Source: Xanthoparmelia taractica (lineage: Eukaryota > Ascomycota > Lecanoromycetes > Lecanorales > Parmeliaceae). Taken from it: a DNA stretch of 64,000 nt. Both the position numbers and the translations under genes were made by a program. Below the pieces are notes generated by a model. It saw only the letters and a list, made by a program, of their open reading frames with translations, made no database searches and was not told the origin of the DNA. The DNA lies in assembly GCA_033085395.1 (NCBI GenBank), contig MU853192.1, positions 124,001-188,000 of the forward strand, written 5' to 3'. Shown here piece by piece: positions 29,119-41,304 of this stretch. Positions within the stretch are counted from its first letter, which is position 1. Each line of letters starts with the position of its first letter.

Positions 29119-30581
29119 ATGCACGAACGACGCACTCTCCGCTCTCGCAATACTCTAACATCTCATCCCAGTCCGCCTGCACCACCAGTATCCACGCGCT
29201 CACGACGTGGTGCCTCCGGCCCGACAGTCAAGGTAACGCGCGATGATTCCAATTCACCCAATGAGTCTAGAAAGGCTCTGCGTCTTACCGTCAAAATGCC
29301 ATCAAGTAAATTACGAGAGGCCATGTCAAGCGGTACTAGCTCACGGAGTCCTAACCCTGGAGATCAGTTGACCGGACCGGATGTAGTCAGCGGTCCTCGG
29401 TCTAGTCGTGCGAAGAAGAGCTACGTGGTGGAGAGTGGAAGCGATGACGAGGATGAGGACGAGGATGAAGAAGAAGTAGAAGCTAGTGAGGATGAGCAAG
29501 TCGAGCCAGAGGACGAGGGGCAGGATGAAGAAGGTGAAGGGGAAGAGGACGACGAAGAAGACGCGGAAGGAGAAGCCGAAGAGGCGAGCGCAGAGGAAGA
29601 CGCGGATGCGGATGGTGACATCGACATGGACGAAGACGCCGACGACGGCCAACCGCTACCCGCACCGCCAACTATTCTCAAAGTCAAGGGTCCCGCCGCA
29701 GAAACCCCCGCAAAGCCAGCAGCGAAACCGACTCTAACCGTCACGCCGGCTCAAGACGCAAAAGTCAAAAGCGTAGAAGCTAAAGAAATGGAGGTGGAGG
29801 ATGATGACGAAGAGCTTTCCGAGCTTTCCGAGAACGACGATGAAGAAGATGCCGAAGGCGAAGAGGACGCCGAGGGCGACGACGATGTCGACATGGAGCA
29901 GGATGATGAAGGGAGGAGTGACGCCGGTAGTCGTGGCAGTACGCCTGATGTCAGCAAGATGACGAAAAGGCAGCAGGGCAGATTGAACCAGGTTGTCGGG
30001 AGCGATTTCCTTCAATTACCTATGGGTATGTATCATTTTACCCCAACAATCCCCTCCTCTGTCTCTATACTCGAAAGAGACACTCTATCTAGCAGTACCT
30101 AACTGACCATCATTCATACCACACAGAACCCCAAACGAAAAAACATCTCACGGCCGAAGAACACGCCATGCGCCGCGCCGAAATGGCCCGCCGGCGCAAA
30201 AATCTAAGCGAAAAGCGCAACGAAGAGGAAAAGGTACGTCTTCTTTCTCCTATCCCCCCACCCCCATCCACCCACTCTAACCCAATACAATAGATGGACA
30301 CCATAAACCGGCTCCTCAAAAAACAAGTCCCGAAGCGCCGCGGCAAAATCTCCGCCGCCGAAATCTCGGCTCAAGACCGCGGCGACGAGAACCCCTCCAC
30401 GCTCACGGGTTCGCCTCCGGGACCGGACGAGGAGGTCGCGCCCGCGAACCCGGCGTTTGTGCGCTGGGTGAGCGATCGGGAGAATGGGTGTCGGGTTGGG
30501 GTGCCGGGGGAGTGGTTGGGGGGGCCGGCGGGGAGGGTGTTTGGTGGTGGTGGGGGGAGGGCGGTTGGGGAGGTTAGTTAG
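29119..30581 (+). CDS. ies2: INO80 chromatin-remodelling complex subunit Ies2 (PAPA-1 domain)
   Basis: Exons 29119-30025, 30127-30233 and 30294-30581 give 433 residues with frame kept. The first 300 residues are disordered: basic N-terminus (RTLRSRN, STRSRRGAS), then long Glu/Asp-rich acidic tracts at about 105-185 and 220-265. The conserved end begins MTKRQQGRLNQVVGSDFLQLPM, continues across the first intron with EPQTKKHLTAEEHAMRRAEMARRRKNLSEKRNEEEK, and across the second with MDTINRLLKKQVPKRRGK, the signature of the INO80 subunit B/PAPA-1 domain. A C-terminal FVRWVSDRENGCRVGVPGEWLG is also typical. Ies2 activates the Ino80 ATPase and links it to nucleosome sliding. The acidic tracts create many opposite-strand poly-Ser shadow frames. 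Confidence 0.88.
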
Positions 30582-31412
30582 GTAGGTAGGTTGGTTAGTT
30601 GGGGTTGGGGATTGGAGAGACGGGTGGGAAGGATGGGGTTTGGGGGGATTTTGTTAGAGCTGTGGTGATATTGTTGGAAGGAAAATCAGATGGACATTGG
30701 TATTTTGTAATGTAGGTAAATTTTGCTTTTCATGTCGTGCCTGCACTAAAAACCATGGCTGCTTAAAAGATAAAACATTGATCATCAAAGCTAAATGCCA
30801 CGCCAAAACTGACTGCCTCTTCGGTAAAATGTCCATTAGACCAAAAAACAGTCCGTCAGTCATGCTCCATGGACCCATTGCAAACATCGAACCCTCTAGA
30901 TCATCGCTTCTGATAAGATATCCCGCTCCTGGCGTCCAGATATCAATGCGGTCTAGATATCCTAGAACATCAACTTCTCCTACTAAGATGATGTCCCAAA
31001 AAAACCATCAACGTCTCATATCAAGATGAAGATGATGTAGAGTGCCTGGGAAAAGAAAAACGCTCGGTTCAAGCAATGGAATGGTATTGCTGTGTTGTAG
31101 ATGCATAAGCGTTTAGGGCTCTTGAGTCGACACAGGGAGAACAATGCTGTGTGTATGTAGATCAATGATATTCTTCTGTTTGATATTCTGTCTTTTGCCA
31201 CAGAGGATATTTTTGTGGTAGGCGAGCGACGTAAGTAAAAGATTTTGTCCTGAGATGTGGATGCAGATAACGAGGCAGCGTCCGAAATGAGCGCGTGGGT
31301 AGTGGCCGGCCACCGGCAAAGAGAGTGGGTATTAGGTCCCGAAACAACAGCAAGATCATCATTCCTAGAGCAAAGCAAGATGTCCAAAAGTGGGGGTGAA
31401 TTCTTCGTCCCT
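30582..31412. other. Intergenic, no supported gene
   Basis: 830 bases between the convergent Ies2 gene and the CaaX-protein gene. Several minus-strand frames (31016-31387, 31162-31689) have no family resemblance. The Ies2 3' flank is extremely G-rich at 30520-30660. Confidence 0.45.
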
Positions 31413-31889
31413 TCACATCAACACGCAGGCTCCAACCGGCCCACTTCCGCCAGCTATAGACTTGTGTCCGTGGGTGGAGCCCGAAGAGTGGACGTTGCGG
31501 TAGCTCCAATCGAGGTCTAGGCAGCTTCTTTCTCCCTTGAGCTTGGGATTTTCGCTGGTCGATGAGCGGCTCTTTGCCTTCTTTTTCACCTTCGTGGAGG
31601 GGATAGCTGCTATCTTTGAGGCAAGTGAGGGGCTGTAAGTCGCTTTTTCGTTGTCGGAGGAGACAACGGTAGAGGAGCTTGAAGAACAAGATTTGGATGT
31701 GAAGCCATCGGATTGCGAGCGGCTGACAAAGGTTGAGGGTGCTAAGGAGGAGTGGTGGTGGTGACCTTGGCGTGTCTTGGTATTGCGAACCCTTGCGCTC
31801 TCGGCGGAGCTAGAGCGAGAAGGCGTGGAGCCGATAGAAGTAGTATCCGAGAGGCAGGAGGATGGGTGAGCTTTGCGGTGAGGAGACAT
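31413..31889 (-). CDS. Ser-rich small protein ending in a CaaX box
   Basis: ATG at 31889 (the open frame extends to a TTG at 31907). 158 residues, low complexity, Ser 25-30%, with SHRK/His-rich stretches such as GHHHHSS and a basic KVKKKAKSRSS. The C-terminus reads GGSGPVGACVLM: Cys, two aliphatic residues and Met, a canonical farnesylation CaaX box. The segment GERSCLDLDWSYRNVHSSGSTHGHKS just before it looks more ordered. No family recognised. The prediction is a lipid-anchored, membrane-associated, otherwise disordered protein. Confidence 0.5.
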   Translation of the reverse strand: MSPHRKAHPSSCLSDTTSIGSTPSRSSSAESARVRNTKTRQGHHHHSSLAPSTFVSRSQSDGFTSKSCSSSSSTVVSSDNEKATYSPSLASKIAAIPSTKVKKKAKSRSSTSENPKLKGERSCLDLDWSYRNVHSSGSTHGHKSIAGGSGPVGACVLM

Positions 31890-32935
31890 GATTGCTGGCT
31901 TCTGCAAGGCCTAATATGATGCTGGTGACGATGATAGGTTAAGGCTGCAATTGATGATGAAAATGATCCTGGGAGGGATTATGAAGAAGATACTGAAATA
32001 TTTGCTCAGTAGAATGCTAGCTCGCCCTGATTGTTAGTCTCGGCGATGTCAAGACGCTTCAAGCATCTCTGTCGGACAAAGAGGGCATACTTATTGGGCT
32101 GAACGATGCTAGATCAACTGTGGAAGCTGATAGGAGAGAACGGTGCTGAAGGTAAGTACTTTAAAGCAGAATGTGAGGGGAAGGCTGCTTTCGGACCAGT
32201 CGAAGGCCGCCTGCGGTTGAAGACCTTGAGTAAAAGATGATGATACCTAGTGCTGACTTGAAGGTAGGTGAAGATGCTAAATAAGAAAGGAATGTGGTAG
32301 AATTGACGTAAAGTATGATGAATGTGGAAGAAGTTTATAGCTGTAACTTGGTAATGGAACAAGTATGAGTTGTGAACATCAGAGGTCCTGACTTCGTAGC
32401 CTTGGGGCATCTAAGCTATCGTAAATGAACACCAAGCCAGCGGCTCCCATAGATACCAGACCTCATGGGTTCAACATCGGTACCAAGAAAAGGCCTCAGT
32501 CCCAGTTGAAGTGGGACTATGAGTGTCAGGATAGGTAAGTGAAAGGTTGAGGGAAGGACCCGGTACTTTGAGACAGGCTAAGACCTAACGTTCGTTAGGC
32601 CTTATTGAGCATGTTCTGGGTTTCAATAACGAGAGCTGGAGACATTGTTCAATTGTAGGCCGGGTTTCGCGGAACATAGTGCGTTTGAGGGAGTCATCCG
32701 AAGGTTTGAAGGCCGTAGACAACATGCCGTAAGAGCCATTTGGATCCCTGCTACCTGCAAGTAGAAGGGTACGACGCCGGGTCAGACGAGGCTTCCTGAA
32801 GCTTTGAAGGTCATCATTAGTTTATTGCCCACACACTGGAATGATAAGTGGCAAAACAAGAAAACATTTCGGGACGAAAAAGATTGTTGCGTTGTCCGTT
32901 CCATTGGAATTGGCTGAGAAACGGCCAATTTCAAC
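31890..32935. other. Intergenic, no supported gene
   Basis: About 1 kb with short frames only. Presumably the promoter of the CaaX-protein gene and the 3' flank of the next gene. Confidence 0.45.
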
Positions 32936-33555
32936 CTATTTTGCGTAACGGTTGTTTTCCTGCCCGCTCGGGCGAGCAAAGGACACATTGTCTCCATATC
33001 CGCTACCTATTCCGGAAGCAGTATGTTGGGTAGGCCTCCAGCGTGACATAGTATTCGCTGAAACTGATTGAGATGCCGGCGCCTGCCTTGCTTGTGGGCT
33101 TGTAGTAGAGGATTCCAGCCGATCTTGCTCTCGACCATCAATGGTATGACCAAGAGGCTGACGTCTGTTTGGAGAGTTGCGGGCTTTATTCCTGTCCGCG
33201 GGGGATGGGTCTCTTGACTGCCTCTCTTTCAGGCGCTCTTCTGTGTCTCGTAGTCGCGCTTCGAGGGCTTGGAGTTCTTGGGTTTGTGAGTTCACTGCTT
33301 CTTTCCTGCGCCTGTTAGTAATCATTCTAGGGAATATGGACAAATGTTAAGTATTCGGGTAACCAGCTTACCTCAGCTGGACTGACTGCACTAAGCCATC
33401 GAGGCTGCTGTCCATTGCAAATGCATCGTTCAGATCAGCGGAGAAGTTCCTGGCAATCATGCTGGCAGTTTTTAGCAAGCCCCTAGGACGTTGGCCTGGC
33501 ACTCATACGATGTCGGCCGCCCATGGGACTTCCAATTGTCATCGTCATTGCCCAT
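32936..33555 (-). CDS. Coiled-coil protein of unknown function
   Basis: Three exons, 33555-33509, 33461-33372 and 33305-32936 (introns 47 and 66 nt, consensus GTATGA..CCAG and GTAAGC..GCGCAG), give 168 residues in frame. The sequence starts MGNDDDNWKSHGRPTS, continues MIARNFSADLNDAFAMDSSLDGLVQSVQLR, then a heptad-like coiled coil KEAVNSQTQELQALEARLRDTEERLKER (about residues 45-75) and a disordered Ser/Arg/Gln-rich tail. The pattern of a short acidic N-terminus, DSSLDGL and the Q-T-Q-E-L-x-A-L-E-A-R-L-R coiled coil looks like a conserved fungal hypothetical family I cannot name. The longer open frame from 33343 includes intron sequence. Confidence 0.6.
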
Positions 33556-34352
33556 GATGCTCTTGTCTGTATCTTTGCCGTTGGGGCTCTTTAAGAATGC
33601 AGAGCTCGTACTCGTACAAAGAGAAGCTCAAAAAGAGAAATCTAGCGAAGGATCGATAGCAAGTATACAACCTGGAGTCTGCTGAATTCGAGAATATGAA
33701 GATATGAAGAAGACGCCGGAGGTTGATAGTTGAAGCTGTCAAGATGAGGGATAATTTGCTGCCAGGGTGGGGTAGTTTATCCGTTGCGTGCCTGAGGAAA
33801 TCATTACGTAATCGCTCTGCTTCAACCAATGAGATAGCAGAGTGTGCCCCTTGCTCTCTGTGCATTTTAGTCTATAAAAATGATCGCTCTCATTACGGTG
33901 GTGACGGTGCTATACATATTAAGATGGTGGAGAGTATAGCGTCATACAGAGACATTCTTTGAGATCTTTTCCCTTTTCCAGTAACCGGGATAAACAGAAG
34001 AGTTTTTCTCAGTCCCACTCTCACCGACCCCTGCAGCAGTACAAGTACTTCGGAGATACCATTGTCGATAGCGCCGGGAAGGGCCTAAACCCCTACCAGC
34101 GTACCTGCAGCGTCGCCGTCAAGTGAAAATGACTCGGTAGCGCATGCTACAAGGCCAGAAGACTGCGCGCCGACCCGAGAGACGATGGACCCGGCACTGC
34201 ATTTGCTAGGTTAAAAGGTTGCACATGACACTGTTGTTGCAGGTCATTGCAGTCTGAATCATGAAGCGTTTGGTAGATGATGGGAAGGCGTCTGCGTTAT
34301 AAGGTCTACAGTCTGAAGTTGCGCGACAATGACATTACTAGCCAGAAACGCT
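33556..34352. other. Left flank of the polyketide cluster, no supported gene
   Basis: 800 bases between the coiled-coil gene's 5' end and the 3' end of the HexA-type gene. Only short frames; nothing recognised. Confidence 0.5.
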
Positions 34353-37300
34353 TTATTGCGTTCTTACCGATACCGCCACCGCTACGACGTCATCGTCTCC
34401 ATACGATATGCTCAGCAAGACATCGGTAATCCTAGACTCTTCTGCTGAATGTACTGCCGCGCCAGTCAACTAGAACGACATTGTTAATATGAGATCCGTA
34501 AATGACCTGCCGCAGACTGCTTACCTTCACCCGAGGAATACCATTCTCGTCATTCCAGACCTCTATGTCCTTCATTGGCGCGCCAGCTCCTTTCGACTTG
34601 ACGCCCAAGCTCTTAAAGACAGCCTCTTTGGCGCACCAACGGCTCACAAACATCGCGTGCGGATCTCGGGAATGGAGGGCGAAATCTCGCTCATAGTCTG
34701 TGTAATTGCGGCTCACAAATGTGGTGCTGGCGTCAGATGTGAATTTGTGTAGAGACTCCAGGTCGACGCCGATGGACACGATGGAGTTGTTTGGAGCGAG
34801 AGACTGCAACAGGTACGAAATGGACTTCTGAGCTAGGCTGGTGGTGGGTGGCATGTCCATGCTGGCGTGTTGATATTTCTTCTGCGTCCCTACGGCGTCA
34901 GGCGATGCTTTTCGAGACAGATTTCGAGACCGAGGCGGCGGCGGAACCCTGCTTGGAGTGCGGAGGTTCGAAGGATCGAAACGGATGCCGCGGCCTTTGC
35001 CAGGACTGTCAGATCCTCGAGCTAAGGGGTCGAGCAGAACCATAGTCTCATGATCCTTTGCATAAGGTGAATGCGACGCAGCTTTGACGATCGTATTCGA
35101 TATCACCCCTTTGGCGAATCCTCGATTGGCAAGCCGTTTCCGCCTTGCACATCTATCTGAGTATTCAACATATGTGGCTTGGCCCAACGTCGCAAACAAG
35201 TATTTGGGAGCGACGCCAATCATTTGGCCTCCTTTCTGACCAAAGCCGAAGGAAGAGAGCAGGAATGCTTTGACCTCTTTTATTTCAAGAGACTCCGTGG
35301 GGTAGATGAGATGCTCAAAATCCTCGAGCGCAGGGTCGATATTGTCGCAATTGTAATTTCCTGGAACGATGCCTGTGTTCATAGCTTGCAGACACCCATT
35401 CAACATCCAGGCTGCTGCTGGTGCTTTTGGATGACCCGTTACGGACTTTTGACAGATTGCCAGCATAGGTGCTCCTTTACGACCTAAGTGGTTCATCTGC
35501 TTGTTGATGACGTCGGGTTCGTTCAGATCATTTGCTTTTGTTGACGTTGCATGAAGCGAGGCGACGTTGAGATCGTCAATGGTGAGTCCCCACACGGCTA
35601 ATGCTGCTCGAAGGGGTGATATCTCTGGCTGTTGGCAGCGGAAATTATTGCCCCAATGCCTTCTAAGATTGTTGACCTTGGCATTCAATGTTACGTCCGT
35701 ACTATCTGTAATTGCTTTGGAACTGACCATCATCGATGTCAGAGATTCATGGTTGATCCAAACACCTTCAGAGCAATCAGAATCGAAGTCGTCCGAAGAT
35801 GCCGAAGGCGTAATCAATCCCGAAGTAAATGTGAGGGCTGACTTGTAAGTATTGGTAGGCAGCAACTGGGACAGAGAAGCTTCTAATTGTTCTCGCCGGT
35901 AATCGAGGCTGAGTAGGGACGAGCGACTGGCTTCAGGCGATTCACGAGCGAAGGTGAGAATGCCTTGACCAGGTGCAGGAACTGAGCGACCAATTCTGTC
36001 GGCCGCCATGGTTGTTCCCGCTATGATAAGAGATCGAGAGTCAGCGGGTGTCGGACATGTCCAATAAGTGTTGCAAAGCTTGATAATGAAGGAGGGGCAG
36101 GCTCAAACCCTTACTCACCAACTACACCATAGATAGGCAAGCCCATCTCCACAGCAACTTCAGCATTGCATATGATTTGCACTCCGCAGCCTTGAGATTC
36201 CACAAACCCGGCTCGAGTCTTCGCTGCAGGGCGCGACATCTCCTGGGGCATTCGGCCTTGTGCAAACTGCTCCGCTGTATCAACTGTAGCCTTCATAGTC
36301 GAAAAGGCAAAAGATTCGTCCTCGTGGAAATTGTCGACGCCGCCTACCATTGCCATTTTTGTCTTGCCAGAAATAATTGAATCAAAGCCAATGTCAAGAG
36401 ATTCTACACTTGTGGCACATGCTCCCACGGGTGTTTTAATCGGACCACTACCTCCAAGAAGCAACATATTCACCCACGCAGCTGGGGTATTCAGGTTTGT
36501 CTCCTGGATCACACCCCCTTGAACATTCTTGTCAAGATAGACGTCCCGAAACATTTGTCTGTTCTTCTCGGTACCACCAAGTGAGGAGCCAATGAAATTG
36601 CCGATTTCGGAAAGGTGGATGTACTTAAAGATCTCCATGGGGTCTTCTATTCCGGCACTCAAGAATGCTTCTGAGACACAGCAGATGGTGTAAAGTGTAA
36701 CTGTGTCAACCTGGTCGATGATGTCTGCAGAGATGCCATATTTGGCGGCGTCCCAGCCGGTTGGCATCATTCCAGCAATGACGCTAGATGGTAGTGGCAC
36801 TGCTTTTGGTATCATGATGTGGGCGCCGGCCTTCACCTGCACCCGAAATGAGTCAGGCTCCTCCGTTTGCGTGATCACAACTTTATCACCGTGCTTGAGT
36901 TTGAAGGCTTCTGCAGTCCCTAGAGTAGCATCAAATTCAGGCATGTCATCTTCAATGGCAATCTCTTGCAAATATTCCTTCTTGTAAGGATCGTATCCCC
37001 CAAGCATTTCTGGCTCAATAAGTCTGATGCCCGTGTGACTCAATATGTGCTCTCCAAAATTGCCTTCCACTTGATCATCATTGATCGCTTCTCCAGTCTT
37101 TGCATCTATCCAGCCAACATACCGAGAACCAGCGCGGTCTCCATCAAAGTGCTTGATGAGGCCCATCATCCAGGCTAGCTCGATGTACCCAGTTTTACTG
37201 AGCTTACGTTGGCTCTCCATTTGCCATCTGGTCCTGGAATTACCCCATGGGCCAAGTTCAGAAAAGCCGACGACCACAATGGTGGTATTGAGGTCCGCCA

Positions 37301-40251
37301 TACCTTGTAGGTTGTGCATTTGGTGTAGTTCACGGTAGTAGTCTGGTAGGTGCGGAAACTCTTGCTTCAATGTACATCTTTGCTTGAACTCAGATGGTAC
37401 ATAGTGTTCATTGACGGCTGCTTTGACATTCGCTCTCTCCAAAGCATCTTCTTGCAGAATGGCCTTGTTAGTCTCCGAGACTTGGGATATCATAGTGCGT
37501 GCTCCATCAACGATGTCCTTCAAGCCCTGTAGCGACTGGAGGCCGCCGCCAAAATCTGCGATGAACGGCTTATCTTCGCACAGCCTCGCAATTGCAGGTG
37601 TTAGGAGTGATAGGATATTTAAAGCCATTTCGTCTTGGGAAAATGTTAGCACCTTGTGTGATTCGATAGTCTCAGCTACGATGTCATTAGACTCCATCAA
37701 TCCCGTACCCCTTGTCCAACCAATGATCACGCCGCAAACAGAGACCTGGTCACCCCATGACTCAGATGAGAAGCGGTTGAGTAGGCTCTCCAGTCCAAGT
37801 TTGGATTCTGAGTAGAGCCCATCCCCACCAAATGTACCATGGTTAGGTGACAGGGGAAGCAGAACCTGCGTCGGGCGACAATGTATGCTATCTTGTCGCT
37901 TCCTCTTTATTAGGCAGCCCATCAGGCGCAGGACATTGACTAACATCATTCGGTGTGCCAGTTCCGACCAGGAGTCAATCCCATCAATCTCTATGCCAGG
38001 TTCCGGCACTGCAGCAAACGGTATCACAACATCGACGTTCCGACCGAGCCCCGATGCGTCATGAATGTAATCGACCAGTCGCCGACAATCTGTCGCACTG
38101 GCCTGATTGAACGGAAGCACCAGTAATTCTGATCCACGAGCCCCATCCTCAGCATAGACGTCCCGGAAGATCTTTTGAGCCTTCAGGACGGACCGACTTG
38201 TCGTCACAATGACAGTAGCTCCTCCCATGAGCAACTTCCGAACAAGTTCGATCCCAATTGAGCCCTGACCAGCCCCTGTTACAAGCACAGTTCTCCCACT
38301 GAAAGATAGGCCGTCGCTAACCGCCTTGCCCATCGTGTCGAACAGCTTCGCGGTCATGTCAAGATTTATCTCCCAGTGTCCTTTATGTTGCGTTTGCAGA
38401 CTAGCATAAGGCTCCTTTAGATTGTGAGATCCTCTAGAAGTTCCTTGAAGAAGTGAGACATAGGTATTGAGATGTTTATTACTGAAACGAGGTATCTCTA
38501 TGCATTTGACTGAACCGTCAGATCCGATCTCTGTTTTCGGACCTGTAAGTGCAAGTGAAAACTTTGCACGTGGCTGTCGTCGTAGACCCGCCGAGATGAG
38601 TTCAGCCAGTCTCTCACCAATAAGACTGAAATGGCTTTTGTCGTCACTGGACCCGACGGATTGAAAGATAAGGTCTCTGACAAGAGCAAGAGCATTCGCG
38701 CCAGACTTATTAGCAATCTGTTGCAGGTGGCCGCGTGTCCAGTGCGACACATTCTGCGGCAATTCTCTTATCCGGTAGACATCTGTGAAGCACTTGTATA
38801 TTTCTATGCGGGCTTGATTCCACCAGAAGTTGAATTGTCGGAGATGCTTTGGGTTGAAGCTGGGTTTTATACCCATTTCAAAGTCTAAGCCCAATTCCGA
38901 CAGCCATAGGTCAAGTCTTTCTTGGAGGCTCTGCTGCAACTTCTCCAGTTCTATGAGCCCTCCATCACTAGATGAATTGACGTTTAGATAGTTGGAAAGC
39001 ATTTTGTGGTGCATAGTAGCGAGAAGTCTCTGTTCCTGAGTAAACCTTTCGAGCACTGAGGCATCAACCGCTGGTATAGCGTGTTGCTGAGTGGTCTTAG
39101 CTGCTGAGTGCTGCTGTAGTGTCAATCCGCAAGACTGAGCATATGAAGCTGCCGCAGCATCTAGTAACTTCTTGGCTTCGGCGATAGAGGATAGCCGATG
39201 GGAAGACTCAGCAACGGTTTGGGTCATTGCGATCAGTAAAACCGAGGTTTGCCTCGACTGACCCAGTCCCCAGCTCTGACTCAAATAATCACGAATTGTA
39301 GTCAGGTTGAATCTGGCTGGCATCATGGATGAGATGAAGCGGGCAACTAGTTCTGACAATGTTTTGCCAAGCTGACCCGAGCTACTCGGCTCCAACGACT
39401 CTGACAGGACATCGAGGGACATGCTCTCTGCTCCGTCTGGGCTCGAACCAAATTCGTTGGAGATGTCTCCAACGATCTCGTTCTGAAGCGTTGATTTCCC
39501 TACAATGATTAGCATATTCTTTTGTAGTTTCTGCACAACGAGATCTATTTCTCACCGGCTGAAAGATCCTTGATAGACCTAGCAGAGAGGACTTGGCCTA
39601 CCGGCTTTCGAAGCTTGTAGGCAACGAGTGCCTTGAGAACCTCCAATGATGTTATTGGGACATCTGCTATACTCGTTGCAGCAACAGCATTGGCTTCGGG
39701 AACCAGATTTAGTGGATCATGTTCCATGGTTTCAGCGACTGGATTTTGTGCAGCTGAACTTGGTATGTTCTCGGGACCCTCTGACTCTTCAGGCACCGGC
39801 AAATCCTCTTCGGCATACTGATACTGTATCTCCTTTACATCCTGAGTACTGGCCAGAAATTGACGATTTAAGCATAACAAGGTGTCTCGCTTGAGATACT
39901 TGGCATCTCGCGTTTTCTTGGCCATATTCACTAGAACATTCGACGGCCCCAATTCAACGAACCGCGCGACTGCCTTGTCTCTTTCGAACAACACATCTTG
40001 TGTATCTATCCTAACCTAGACATCAGCGAAATTCGGCATCAAGTCATCATAGAAGGATTACCATTGCACAGGAAAGGCGAATTGGTGGCTGCAGATGCTT
40101 AATGTTCCCTTCTCTGCATATGGTAGAAACAAGATTTGACTTACGCGAGTAGTTCGATCAACAGAGAATATGCGACTTTTCGTTCTTGGCTTACTTTCTC
40201 ATCTGGCGTGCGCTCATGCACTGACACGCTGTCAGATGGTGGTATCATCAT
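34353..40251 (-). CDS. hexA: Fatty acid synthase alpha subunit, hexanoate-synthase (HexA/AflA) type
   Basis: Six exons: 40251-40145, 40088-40062, 40010-39556, 39499-36119, 36020-34525, 34469-34353. All joins keep frame and give 1860 residues. Order of domains: end of the malonyl/palmitoyl transferase (LLIELLA-HQFAFPVQW-IDTQDV), acyl carrier region with its phosphopantetheine Ser in SAGKSTLQNE (about residue 199), ketoreductase (VLVTGAGQGSIG, about 600), ketosynthase with active-site Cys in PVGACATSVES (about 1223), and phosphopantetheinyl transferase (GVDLESLHKF; WCAKEAVFKSLG; about 1740 to the end). The last exon restores the family end (DVLLSISYGDDDVVAVAV). Divergence from primary metabolism FAS and its place beside HexB-type and PksA-type genes point to a dedicated hexanoyl starter synthase. 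Such subunits form a complex with HexB and the polyketide synthase. Confidence 0.88.
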
Positions 40252-41304
40252 GGATCATGAAGCAAGTTGAAGCGCTGGGGACGTCTCTGTTAACTTTGTA
40301 GAATCAGGATAACATTCCAACTTTTTCTCTACAGCAGTAGATCCCTTGTGAGGAAGAGTGTACGAGGTTCGACAGCAGTAGGGCCATATGCAGCAGAACG
40401 TGCAGATCTAGGACCAGGGCGAATTTGCAATGACCATCGACATTCTTGCACTCAGTCACAGACTAGACTCAAGGTGGCGTAGCAGGCTTCAAAAACTGAT
40501 GCATCCTGCAACGGGAGCCTACCGAGAGACGTGATGCCGCTCTCCGGTAGCCAGTAAATGGCAGCTCAAGATGCGGCTGAGTACCTGGCCATCCTCCATC
40601 AGGCAATCGAGAGACATGGGACAGCAACATTGTATGCGTGATGTAGTATCTAGGATACCCCGCAGCGGATATTTTACACCAATGAACACTAGATAGCATT
40701 GAAGACCGCCGCGCTCGTTTGGATATCTTGTCGATCTCATTAAAGTAGAAGAAGAGATCTATTGTTTGGCGAACGCGATCATACATGACAGCGGCGGAGC
40801 AAGGTAAATTACAGTACAGCTACGGCCGGAGACCGGGGTAAATGCTTCGGATAGCGTAGATCTTCAGGCGTAAAAAGCCATAAAATACGGTACCTTACCG
40901 ACATCCGAATTTAGTACAATGTTTGGCCGGTAAATACCTGTCTTTTTTTATCATCTCGAGTTACGGGACCTTTTATCACCCACACAAGTTCCCTCGCATC
41001 CTCGGGCATGGTACCTTGCAGGTGCCATCAGACTAAGATTTCTTTCGCCATGGGCAACTTCAATGTGCATGTAGAGCTGCATATCCGAAATCGGCCACCG
41101 CGGCAAGTGCCCGACTAACGTGGGACTGGTCTAACCGTATGCCTTGTTGTTCTCCTCTACCCTCGTGCTTTAGTGTGCAATTTTACCTTCTTTCCATCTC
41201 GCCGTCATCGCTTGGATATGTCTGCTACTGGGGCATGTCTTCTATAGTCTTCACTTTCTCTTCTCTTTCTGTCCATTGCCAATTTCCTACCTTCTTGCTT
41301 GGAA
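40252..41304. promoter_or_regulatory. Bidirectional promoter between hexA-type and hexB-type genes
   Basis: 1,053 bases separate the divergent start codons, with no supported gene between. It holds one TCG(N5)CGR site, TCGAGTTACGG at 40956-40966, and a near match to the AflR consensus TCGSWNNSCGR, TCGGATAGCGT at 40847-40857 (last base differs). A pyrimidine-rich leader runs 41140-41300 before the hexB-type ATG. Shared control of the two FAS subunits is expected because they act as one complex. Confidence 0.6.
40956..40966. promoter_or_regulatory. AflR-like TCG(N5)CGR site
   Basis: TCGAGTTACGG, about 340 nt upstream of the hexB-type start and 705 nt upstream of the hexA-type start. It fits the loose palindrome TCG(N5)CGR bound by Zn2Cys6 regulators such as AflR, but not the stricter consensus. 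Such loose sites are expected about once per 1-2 kb by chance. Confidence 0.25.
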
